Shown piece by piece: positions 1 to 5,827 of a DNA stretch of 6,035 nt (position 1 is its first letter; each line of letters opens with the position of its first letter). The position numbers were made by a program, and so were the translations under genes. Under the pieces are notes generated by a model. That model made no database searches. It was not told the origin of the DNA and worked only from the letters and a program-made list of their open reading frames with translations. Source of the DNA: PNKC01 sp039917655 (GTDB taxonomy: Bacteria; Chloroflexota; Dehalococcoidia; Tepidiformales; Tepidiformaceae); assembly GCA_039917655.1 (NCBI GenBank), contig JBDSJC010000287.1:1-6035 (forward strand). Reading direction: 5' to 3'.

Positions 1-253
1 GTCGCCGCGACAGTTTCGCGACCGCCTTGCTGAAGTCCTGTGACGCCGGCACGGCGAAGCGCACGACGAGCGCAGCGCGGTCCGACCACTCTTCCAGGAA
101 CACTATCCGCAACGGGTTTTCGACGTCGCGATGCACGCCGTGCGAGACGCAGCCGGGCTCTTTACGGGAGCGCAGGACATGCTCAAGGCTCAACCGCTCG
201 ACCTCCTCGAAGGTCTCCTGCCGGGCGGTGACGCTACCAGTGACGACGAGCAT
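1..253 (-). CDS. Antibiotic biosynthesis monooxygenase (ABM) domain protein, 3' end cut by window
   Basis: The first 84 residues are visible; the stop codon lies outside the window. The pattern fits the small ABM/dimeric alpha-beta barrel fold: an N-terminal beta strand (MLVVTGSVTA), a helix rich in Glu and Leu (residues 13-28), the turn SRKEPGC at 29-35, a strand (HGVHRDVENP) and then FLEEWSD (52-58), followed by a helix that normally carries an 'aL..Hf' segment. Here that segment reads ALVVRF. Family members are usually about 95-110 aa, so only a short tail is missing. Members act as cofactor-independent monooxygenases, heme-degrading enzymes or unassigned stress proteins, and the sequence does not say which. 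The start is ATG with a GGGGG run about 7 bases upstream. The gene lies 61 bases downstream of the acyl-CoA dehydrogenase on the same strand, so co-transcription is plausible. The family call is fairly sure; the function is not. Confidence 0.75.
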   Translation of the reverse strand, partial: MLVVTGSVTARQETFEEVERLSLEHVLRSRKEPGCVSHGVHRDVENPLRIVFLEEWSDRAALVVRFAVPASQDFSKAVAKLSRR

Positions 254-314
254 TTCAAACCCCCAAAAAGCGCTTCGACAGACCATACACCCCGAACCGA
301 AGCCTACCGAAAAT

Positions 315-1481
315 CTAGTACGACCGCGGGAGGCCCAGTTCGTGCTGGCCAAGGAAGTTCAGGATCATCTCCTGGGTGACCGGCGCGATCTTCATCACCC
401 GGACCTCGCGCCAGTAGCGCTCCACATCGAACTCGCGCGCGTAGCCGAACCCGCCATGGGTCTGGAGTGCGCGGTCTGCCGCTTCGAAACCCCATTCGGC
501 CGCCAGGTACTTCGCCATGTTCGCCTCCGCGCCGCACGGCTGGCCGTTGTCATACAGCCACGATGCTTTGCGGATCACGAGCTCGGCGGCCGCCAGCTTG
601 GCGTAGGAATCGGCAAGCGGGAACTGGATGCCCTGGTTCTGCCCAATCGGGCGGCCAAAGACGATGCGTTCCTTGGCGTAAGCGGTTGCCCGCCGGAGCG
701 CCACTCTGCCAACGCCCAGCGCCTCCGCGGCGATCAGGATGCGCTCCGGGTTCAGGCCGTCCAGCAGGTGCTGGAAGCCGCGCCCCACCTGGCCCACCAC
801 GTCCCGCGCGGAAACCGGCAGGTCGTCGTAGAACACTTCGTTCGAATCGACAGCGTGGCGGCCCAGCTTTTCGATCTCGCGGATCGTCACGTGCGCTGGG
901 TCAAGGTCGGCGAGGAAGAGGGTCATCCCGTCCGTGCGCTTGGCGCAGTCCGCCAGCGGCGTGGTGCGCGCCAGCAAGAGGACCTTGGACGACTCTTTCG
1001 CTTTGGAGGTCCAGACCTTCTGCCCGTTGATGATGAAGTTGTCGCCATCACGCCGCGCAAAGGTGGTGATCGAGGGGGTGTCCGAGCCGGCGTTCGGTTC
1101 GGTGACCCCAAACGCCACGTGCAGACGGCCGGCGGCGGCCTCCGGCAGGATGCGTTGGCGCAACTCCTCGCTGCCGTGTTTGACCACCGGGTTCAGGCCG
1201 AAAATCGTCAGGTGTAGCGCGGTCGCGCCGTTCATCGCCGCGCCGGAGGCGGCCACCTCTTCGAGCAGGATCGAAGCCTCGGTGATCCCTAAGCCTGCGC
1301 CCCCGTACTCAGCGGGGATCGCAATCCCCAGCCAACCCGCGTCAGCGAACGCCTGGTAGAACTCCCAAGGGAACTCGTGCTCCTTGTCGCAATGCCGCCA
1401 GTAGGCGTTGTCGAACCTCGCCGCCAACGCTCGCGCTTGGAGGCGCACCTGCTGCTGCTCTTCGCTTGGTTCGAAATCCAT
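315..1481 (-). CDS. Acyl-CoA dehydrogenase (FAD-dependent), 388 aa
   Basis: This soluble flavoenzyme would introduce a 2,3 double bond into an acyl-CoA and pass electrons to an ETF. All family blocks are present: an N-terminal helical domain (1-120) with GWLGIAIPAEYGGAGLG (49-65), the FAD/substrate motif VTEPNAGSD (126-134), the beta domain with INGQKVWTS (151-159), a C-terminal helical domain with AYAKERIVFGRPIGQNQGIQ (267-286), and THGGFGYAREFDVERYWRE (341-359). Length is normal. Where the common type has a catalytic 'YEGT', this protein has APVT (366-369), so that Glu is absent. Glu246 in LNPER (243-247) matches the base position of isovaleryl-CoA and long-chain dehydrogenases. The ATG at 1481 has GGAGG just upstream. 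The same frame stays open to 1898, but that part runs antisense through the divergent gene and has no family similarity. The substrate cannot be read from sequence. Confidence 0.95.
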   Translation of the reverse strand: MDFEPSEEQQQVRLQARALAARFDNAYWRHCDKEHEFPWEFYQAFADAGWLGIAIPAEYGGAGLGITEASILLEEVAASGAAMNGATALHLTIFGLNPVVKHGSEELRQRILPEAAAGRLHVAFGVTEPNAGSDTPSITTFARRDGDNFIINGQKVWTSKAKESSKVLLLARTTPLADCAKRTDGMTLFLADLDPAHVTIREIEKLGRHAVDSNEVFYDDLPVSARDVVGQVGRGFQHLLDGLNPERILIAAEALGVGRVALRRATAYAKERIVFGRPIGQNQGIQFPLADSYAKLAAAELVIRKASWLYDNGQPCGAEANMAKYLAAEWGFEAADRALQTHGGFGYAREFDVERYWREVRVMKIAPVTQEMILNFLGQHELGLPRSY

Positions 1482-1622
1482 CACCCCTCCACGCCCGCAC
1501 GGCGATTGCCGCGGCCCGCCAATCTTCGCGCCAGGGGCGCGCATTGGCGAGCGCTCACCTCCGCAGACAACCCGGACGGCAAGGAGTAACCTGCGCCCAC
1601 AATCCCAAGCAGGAGACACGCC
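1482..1622. promoter_or_regulatory. Divergent intergenic promoter region
   Basis: These 141 bases separate the start codons of the minus-strand acyl-CoA dehydrogenase and the plus-strand hotdog gene, so promoters for both directions should lie here. I could not identify convincing -35/-10 pairs in this GC-rich stretch. It contains the Shine-Dalgarno sequences of both genes and the inverted repeat listed separately. Confidence 0.6.
1517..1549. repeat. Imperfect inverted repeat, candidate operator between divergent genes
   Basis: Outer arms CGCCAAT (1517-1523) and ATTGGCG (1543-1549) are perfect reverse complements of 7 bases. Inner arms CGCGCC (1527-1532) and GGCGCG (1536-1541) pair over 6 more bases around a 3-base centre. 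The two blocks are separated by CTT on one side and a single C on the other. The position between two divergent starts suits a dimeric regulator such as a TetR-type repressor, but no regulator gene is in the window. The inner arms are simple GC alternations that could arise by chance. No T-run follows either side, so a terminator is less likely. Confidence 0.45.
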
Positions 1623-2516
1623 ATGACCACCGGACAGGTCAGCACCACCACGGACGGCATCATCACCGGGCCGCTGCGGCGCTCCGTCAACGGCAGCCAC
1701 GATGCCAAAGGCAGCATCCACGACGATGCGACCGCATCGAAGCTCGGCTTCCGCGGCGGAACCGTTGCGGGCTCCATCCACATGGAACTGTTCCCGCCGC
1801 TCCTCCTGGAAGCGTTCGGCCAGCGCTGGTTCGAACGGGGCACGCTGAGCACCTACTTCATCAACGCCACCACCGACCGCGAAGCCGTGCAGGCGCACAT
1901 GACCGCGCCGCCCGCCAACGCCTCTGATACGCAGGTCGATGTCTGGGTGAATCGCGAAGACGGCATGCGCGTCGCCGAAGGCACAGCCTCTGTTGGCACG
2001 CCGGACGAGCCGACGGCACTGCTGCGGCGCCCGCTGGACCGCTTCGAAGCCGGCGAATTACGGCTGCTGGAGGGAGTCGAGCCCGGCCAGGAGTTCGACC
2101 CGGTCACTGTTCGCCTGGCGACAGAAACGCAGGCCGAACGGTTGGACCGGATCACCGAAAACCTCGACTGGTACAGCCATTCTTCGCCGTGGGGCAACGC
2201 GATCGCCACGCCAGCCGCCATGGTCCAACTGTTGTATGCGAAGTCCGTCGCAACGATGCGTGGCAACATCGGCTCCGCCGTGGGGCTGTTCGGGGCGATC
2301 GAACTGCGCAACATCAACGGCCCAGTGCAGGTGGAGACCGGCTACACGGTCAACGGGCAGGTCGTGGCGGTTGGGCAGAGCCCGAAGACCGAGTACATGT
2401 GGTTCGAAACGCAGATGGACGACTCCAGCGGCAAACGCATCGCCGAGATGCGCATGCTCTTGCGCTGGATGAAGGCCTCATCTTCGCGCTATCCGGAGCT
2501 ACAGAAGCAGGCGTAG
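1623..2516 (+). CDS. MaoC-like double-hotdog domain protein (possible enoyl-CoA hydratase or thioesterase), 297 aa
   Basis: The protein appears to hold two hotdog-type halves. The first (about 20-125) has SIHDDATASKLGFRGGTVAG (31-50) followed by SIHMEL, which recalls the 'NPIH.D...A...GF...ia.G' helix entry of MaoC-type hydratases, and later strands (VDVWVNREDGMRVAEGTASV). The second (about 175-285) has SPWGNAIATPAAMVQLL (188-204) and strands YTVNGQVVAVGQSPKTEYMW (241-260) and GKRIAEMRMLLRWMK (270-284). In R-specific hydratases an Asp sits five residues before the catalytic His. Here His33 is kept, but that place is Ala28, with Asp27 one off, so catalysis is uncertain. The start has AGGAG about 8 bases upstream. 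There are no membrane segments or signal peptide. Its neighbours, an acyl-CoA dehydrogenase and a short-chain dehydrogenase, make a hydratase step attractive, but that rests on context. A thioesterase or non-catalytic role remains possible. Confidence 0.6.
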   Translation: MTTGQVSTTTDGIITGPLRRSVNGSHDAKGSIHDDATASKLGFRGGTVAGSIHMELFPPLLLEAFGQRWFERGTLSTYFINATTDREAVQAHMTAPPANASDTQVDVWVNREDGMRVAEGTASVGTPDEPTALLRRPLDRFEAGELRLLEGVEPGQEFDPVTVRLATETQAERLDRITENLDWYSHSSPWGNAIATPAAMVQLLYAKSVATMRGNIGSAVGLFGAIELRNINGPVQVETGYTVNGQVVAVGQSPKTEYMWFETQMDDSSGKRIAEMRMLLRWMKASSSRYPELQKQA

Positions 2517-2521
2517 GCCAC

Positions 2522-2567
2522 TCCCCCGGCAACGCCGTAGAATCCCGGTCATCTAACAATCGGGGGA
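2522..2567 (+). promoter_or_regulatory. Possible hairpin covering the short-chain dehydrogenase ribosome binding site
   Basis: TCCCCCG (2522-2528) is the exact reverse complement of CGGGGGA (2561-2567), and the second arm contains the purine-rich ribosome binding site just before the ATG at 2573. The left arm begins five bases after the stop codon of the hotdog gene. A ribosome ending there would cover it and free the site, which would couple translation of the two genes. The 32-base loop is long and C and G runs are common here, so chance is possible. Confidence 0.3.
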
Positions 2568-2572
2568 AGAAG

Positions 2573-3382
2573 ATGGCAGGACGGCTTGCAGGGACGGTTA
2601 CGGTGATCACCGGCGGAGCGAGCGGCATTGGTAGAGCGTGCGCCGAGCGGTTCGCCGAAGAGGGCGCCAACGTCGTGGTCGCCGACCTGGACGAGACGCG
2701 AGGCGCCGAGACCGTGGCGCTGGTCAAGGCCCTTGGCCAGAAAGCGACGTTCGTTCGCACCGATACAAGCGTCGAAGGTGACTGCGAGGCGCTAGCCGAA
2801 GCGGCGATCAAGGCGTTCGGCCAGATCGACTCACTGGTGGCGGCAGCAGGGATCTCCCATGCGCGCTATGTCAGCGGCTCCGGCGCGCACGAAGCGCGCC
2901 GCGATCACGACCGGCCGTCCGTGCTGACGAAGCCCACGGAATACTGGGAAAAGGTGCTCGCCGTGAACCTCACCGGCGTGATGATGACCGACCGCGCGGT
3001 CGCGCAACGCATGATCGCCAGCGGTCGGCCCGGTTCCATCGTCAATATCGCCTCCGGCGCGGCCAAGGTGCCGCTCGCGGGCTCGGCGGAGTACTGCGTC
3101 TCCAAGGCCGGGGTCTGGATGCTGACAAAGGTGTTGGCCCTCGAAATCGCCGGAAACAATATCCGCGTCAACGCCATCGGGCCCGGCGTAATCGAAACGC
3201 CAATGACCGAGAGTGTGCGCTCGGACGAGGGCCGCCTGAAGCGCCTGGTGGCGGGCACGCCGCTCGGCCGCCTTGGCACGCCCCTGGACATCGCCAACGC
3301 TGCCCTCTTCCTCGCCAGCGAGGAGTCCAGCTTCTTCACCGGCGAGATCATCTTCCCCGACGGCGGGCTCTTCACGGGCTGA
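2573..3382 (+). CDS. Short-chain dehydrogenase/reductase (SDR), classical type, NAD-preferring, 269 aa
   Basis: This cytosolic Rossmann-fold oxidoreductase probably interconverts an alcohol and a ketone. The dinucleotide motif TGGASGIG (13-20) and Asp38 at the end of the second strand (VVVADLD) point to NAD(H) over NADP(H). The catalytic tetrad is complete: Asn132 (VNLTG), Ser161 (NIASG), Tyr174 and Lys178 (EYCVSKAG). NAIGPGVIETPMT (200-212) is the usual post-catalytic loop, and the C-terminus FPDGGLFTG is typical. The structural motif NNAG is AAAG (90-93). A segment of roughly a dozen extra polar residues sits between the AAAG motif and the helix beginning at TEYWEKV (102-120). GGGGGAAG precedes the ATG; upstream codons in the same frame lie inside the hotdog gene. 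It follows that gene by 56 bases, probably in one operon, and could act as a 3-hydroxyacyl-CoA dehydrogenase. The exact substrate is unknown. Confidence 0.93.
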   Translation: MAGRLAGTVTVITGGASGIGRACAERFAEEGANVVVADLDETRGAETVALVKALGQKATFVRTDTSVEGDCEALAEAAIKAFGQIDSLVAAAGISHARYVSGSGAHEARRDHDRPSVLTKPTEYWEKVLAVNLTGVMMTDRAVAQRMIASGRPGSIVNIASGAAKVPLAGSAEYCVSKAGVWMLTKVLALEIAGNNIRVNAIGPGVIETPMTESVRSDEGRLKRLVAGTPLGRLGTPLDIANAALFLASEESSFFTGEIIFPDGGLFTG

Positions 3383-3390
3383 GAACCCGG

Positions 3391-4254
3391 TTAGCGTGGC
3401 AGCCGCGCCTTCAGCGGTTCGGCCTCGGGCATCGCCAGGCGATGGAGCAACTCTCGCCATCCAGGCGCGCGGGCGAAGAGCGGCTCCAGCACCATCACCG
3501 CGCGGTCAATTTCCCCCACCACGGAGAGGCCGCGCACGCCAAACCAGAACGTCTGCTCGTCCAAAGGATCCAGCAGCATCGCCTCCTCGTAGCGGACGAA
3601 CATCATATCGGCGTCCGCGTTCGAACCTTCTTCTGGCGGGGCAGCGAGCGCCTCCGCCCGGCGGATATCCACCAGTTCCGAGAGCTTGCGGAGGGGCTCG
3701 GCATCGTTGTCGATGCGCAGGTCCCAGGTGGCTGAAAGCGGCCCCGGTCCGCGTACGAGGATCGCCGCGGACTGCATGCCGCGGATGTCGCCGCCCTCAG
3801 CTTGCGCTGCCTCAAGCGTAAGCAGGATTCGCAGAGGGAGCGGCCCGTCGCTCGCTTCGAAGGCGGCAGCCATGGCCGCTGGCACTCGGTCGGTGAGCAT
3901 CATGTTCGCCTGCACGCTGTAGTTCGCACCCGTGCGGTGCCCGGCGTAGGGGATGCAGGCATCGCCGGTGTGCACCGCGGTCTGGCCGGAGGCGCTGATT
4001 ACGCCGAGTTGGCGGCGGGCGGGCATGGTGTCGGCGGCGATAACGGCAACCACAGCAGCTTCCGCTTCCAGCCCGGATTCGAGTAGGGCCAGCACTTGCG
4101 GGCCGAAGTTGATGTTCGAAAACGACTGCGTTGCGACCGCGCCGACGCCTGCTTTCACCCAGGGGACGATCGCCCCAACGGCTGGCCGATGGGTTTGCAC
4201 GCCTACCCCCAGCTCACCGGTTTCGGCGTCTCGCGCCACGATCGAATAGGTCAT
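3391..4254 (-). CDS. DUF1028 family protein, 287 aa
   Basis: The N-terminal 195 or so residues match the DUF1028 pattern: MTYSIVARDAETGELGVGVQ (1-20), PWVKAGVGAVATQS (31-44), the stretch RRQLGVISASGQTAVHTGD (80-98), NYSVQANMM (111-119), GGDIRGMQSAAILV (154-167) and DLRIDN (178-183). The family is thought to have an Ntn-hydrolase-like fold, in which an N-terminal Thr, Ser or Cys acts as nucleophile after Met removal. Thr2 or Ser4 could serve, but this is inference. No reaction is established that I know of. The remaining 90 residues are helical and TPR-like (RYEEAMLLDPLDEQTFW), as in longer members. There is no signal peptide. GGAGG lies five bases before the ATG. The start lies 41 bases inside the cupredoxin gene, and the 3' end faces the short-chain dehydrogenase with only 8 bases between. 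Confidence 0.88.
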   Translation of the reverse strand: MTYSIVARDAETGELGVGVQTHRPAVGAIVPWVKAGVGAVATQSFSNINFGPQVLALLESGLEAEAAVVAVIAADTMPARRQLGVISASGQTAVHTGDACIPYAGHRTGANYSVQANMMLTDRVPAAMAAAFEASDGPLPLRILLTLEAAQAEGGDIRGMQSAAILVRGPGPLSATWDLRIDNDAEPLRKLSELVDIRRAEALAAPPEEGSNADADMMFVRYEEAMLLDPLDEQTFWFGVRGLSVVGEIDRAVMVLEPLFARAPGWRELLHRLAMPEAEPLKARLPR

Positions 4255-4909
4255 CCCGGCCTCCGCAAACGAAGTTGCGACAGGCTAGCACAGAGGGCCT
4301 GGGCCGCGCCGTCACCACGCCGCCAACCGCTGCCGCGAGGGCCACGCCCGCCAGCGCGCCGAGCCCAACGTAGAGCCACGCAGAACGCCCCTCGCTATCG
4401 ACTGGCGCTGTAGCTTTCGCCGCAACCGCCTCGGACGCGACCACGGGCTGGGCGACCGAGGCCTTCACATCCTGGACGGCGCTCCTACCCGTCCCCGCGC
4501 CAACGAACTTGCCGTCGCCGACGACGATGACGCCGACCATGCCCGGGTGCAGGATGCAGGCATAGGGGTAGAGGCCGGGCTCATCAAAGCTCCGCACGGT
4601 TGTTGCGTCTTTCGAAAGGGTGGCTCCGCCGCTCCACGATTGGCCGTTCACCTGATGCACCGCTTCATCGTTATTGCGGAACGTCACCTTCGTGCCTGGC
4701 TGCACATGCAGGACGGTGGGAGCGAAGCAGAACCCCTCCATGAAGACGGCATCGCCGGTAGCTTCGGTCCCAGCGGGCGGTTGGTGACAGCCGCCACCGC
4801 CCGCCAGGGCGGGCGACCCGTCGCTGCCCACCAGGCCCGCGCCCGCCGTCGCCAACAGGGTGAGTGCGCCGAGCGTCCACCTGGCTCGTACTAACAGCCG
4901 TTGCATCAT
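4214..4909 (-). CDS. Membrane-anchored cupredoxin (type 1 copper protein), 231 aa
   Basis: Residues 1-36 look like a Sec signal peptide (Arg-rich start, hydrophobic core TLGALTLLATAGAGLVG, ALA at 34-36). A plastocyanin-like domain follows (about 48-130) with all four type 1 copper ligands: His85 (DEAVHQVNG), Cys118, His121 and Met124 in CILHPGM. The Cys-x2-His-x2-Met spacing is amicyanin-like. Cys41 and Cys61 may form a disulfide. An Ala/Val/Pro-rich linker (about 140-172) leads to a membrane helix (about 177-200) and a short basic tail, so the copper domain should sit outside the membrane. The likely role is one-electron transfer or copper handling on the cell surface; the partner is unknown. 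AGGAG lies shortly before the first of two adjacent ATG codons. The gene follows the anti-sigma gene by 69 bases. The last 13 codons overlap DUF1028, and the tail after the helix shows no recognisable motif. Confidence 0.9.
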   Translation of the reverse strand: MMQRLLVRARWTLGALTLLATAGAGLVGSDGSPALAGGGGCHQPPAGTEATGDAVFMEGFCFAPTVLHVQPGTKVTFRNNDEAVHQVNGQSWSGGATLSKDATTVRSFDEPGLYPYACILHPGMVGVIVVGDGKFVGAGTGRSAVQDVKASVAQPVVASEAVAAKATAPVDSEGRSAWLYVGLGALAGVALAAAVGGVVTARPRPSVLACRNFVCGGRDDLFDRGARRRNR

Positions 4910-4922
4910 CGTCGTCTCCTCG

Positions 4923-4943
4923 GCAGGAAAATCGGAATCCTGC
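4923..4943 (-). repeat. Small inverted repeat upstream of the cupredoxin ribosome binding site
   Basis: GCAGGA (4923-4928) and TCCTGC (4938-4943) form 6-base perfect arms around a 9-base centre, three bases from the AGGAG of the cupredoxin gene. It could be a small mRNA hairpin or a protein binding site. The arms are short, so chance cannot be excluded. Confidence 0.3.
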
Positions 4944-4978
4944 TGATCCGCTTACACCGGGCGGGCGAGGATGGTTCC

Positions 4979-5827
4979 CTACGGGAGCGAATTCGCGATG
5001 TCGAGCGCCTGCTCCAACGTGCCGTCGATCTCCAGGCGGTAGTTCGTGCCTCCCGGACCGCGCCAGACGAGCGTGTTCCGGCTCACCGTTCGCTCCGATC
5101 CAGCGACCGGAGTGCCGTCTCGCCCGAGGAAGCGGACGAAGTGCGGCCCGCCGCTGATCCAATACGCGGGCCGGCCCTGCACCGTTGACTCCGCCAGCCG
5201 GTTGGTCCCTTTGTCGAACAGCCCTTTTTCGAAGAGGCCCGGACCCGGCGGGTAGGGAGTAGCTGTGGGCAGGGGGACTGACTTGTCGAAGACTCCTTTG
5301 TCCCCAAACAGGTCGCGGACCTGCCAGAGCGCGAAGCGTCCGTAGTCGAGCACGACCACGGGCGTCCCCGCGTAGTCGATCGTGTACACGCCCAGCGGCG
5401 CTCCCTCGCCTCGCGGCAACTGGGGCTCGAACGAGACCCGGTCGCGGGCGCCGAGCAGCGTGGTGGGGGTGGCGTATGATTCCAACGGGCGATCGGGCGG
5501 CAGGGCGGTGGGCGTCTCGCCCGGGGCTGGAGTCGGCAGGATGCGGATCTGTTCGCCCTCAACGGCCAGCCCAAGAAAGTCCGCCACCGCCTCTCGCGCG
5601 TCGCGCCAGGTCACGAGCACTGCCGCCGCCACCACGAGCACAGCGAGAGCCGCGGCCAGGCCACGGGTTACTAGCGCGCCTCCCGCTCGTAAGGCCGGCC
5701 GGGCGGGCCTGCCCGCGGCGATTCGGGCCAACACATGGGGCGCCAGGTCCTGGGTCTCGGGATAGGCGAAAGTGGCCGCGGCGTTTGAAAGCAGTCGCTC
5801 CTCGAACGTCATCGGCTCCTCATTCAT
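4979..5827 (-). CDS. Anti-sigma-factor-like single-pass membrane protein (DUF4367-like C-terminus), 282 aa
   Basis: A short cytoplasmic N-terminus (1-54) has FAYPETQDLAPHVLARI (20-36), a segment style common before the helix in such Chloroflexota proteins. One membrane helix follows (about 56-74), then a Pro/Thr-rich linker (98-121) and an outer domain ending in YRLEIDGTLEQALDIANSLP (263-282), which resembles the DUF4367 C-terminus. No His-x3-Cys-x2-Cys zinc finger is present, so it is not a classic ZAS anti-sigma factor. The role is inferred from coupling to the sigma gene: its ATG overlaps the sigma stop as ATGA (5824-5827). It would hold the sigma factor at the membrane and release it on an outside signal. 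The outer domain has a near repeat, GLFEK-GLFDK (197-206), with a related GVFDK at 178-182. A later start at Met6 (5812), with its own AGGAG, is also possible. Confidence 0.75.
   Translation of the reverse strand: MNEEPMTFEERLLSNAAATFAYPETQDLAPHVLARIAAGRPARPALRAGGALVTRGLAAALAVLVVAAAVLVTWRDAREAVADFLGLAVEGEQIRILPTPAPGETPTALPPDRPLESYATPTTLLGARDRVSFEPQLPRGEGAPLGVYTIDYAGTPVVVLDYGRFALWQVRDLFGDKGVFDKSVPLPTATPYPPGPGLFEKGLFDKGTNRLAESTVQGRPAYWISGGPHFVRFLGRDGTPVAGSERTVSRNTLVWRGPGGTNYRLEIDGTLEQALDIANSLP

Noticed and set aside
254..314. Terminator between the acyl-CoA dehydrogenase and the ABM gene (AAGCGCTT followed by T's on the minus strand)
   Set aside because: The self-complementary core is only eight bases with no room for a loop, so a stable stem is unlikely; read-through to the ABM gene is more plausible.
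27..1217. Long plus-strand open frame of 396 codons
   Set aside because: It lies antisense to the ABM and acyl-CoA dehydrogenase genes, has low-complexity Arg/Ala-rich content and no recognisable domain. Long antisense frames are expected at this GC content.
1482..1898. Upstream extension of the acyl-CoA dehydrogenase reading frame by 139 codons
   Set aside because: It runs through the divergent control region and antisense to the hotdog gene, shows no family similarity, and the ATG at 1481 has a good ribosome binding site and the normal protein start.
3375..3389. CGGG...CCCG hairpin between the convergent SDR and DUF1028 stops as a two-way terminator
   Set aside because: The stem is only four pairs and no T-run follows on either strand.
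2831..3460. Minus-strand open frame of 209 codons opposite the SDR
   Set aside because: The SDR has a full catalytic tetrad on the other strand. The minus-strand product has no domain and crosses both the SDR and the end of DUF1028.
4787..4801. Lipoprotein signal at Cys41 of the cupredoxin
   Set aside because: The residues before Cys41 are Gly-rich (GGGGC) and lie after a likely signal peptidase site at ALA. They do not fit the usual Leu-x-x-Cys lipobox, and a C-terminal membrane helix already provides an anchor.
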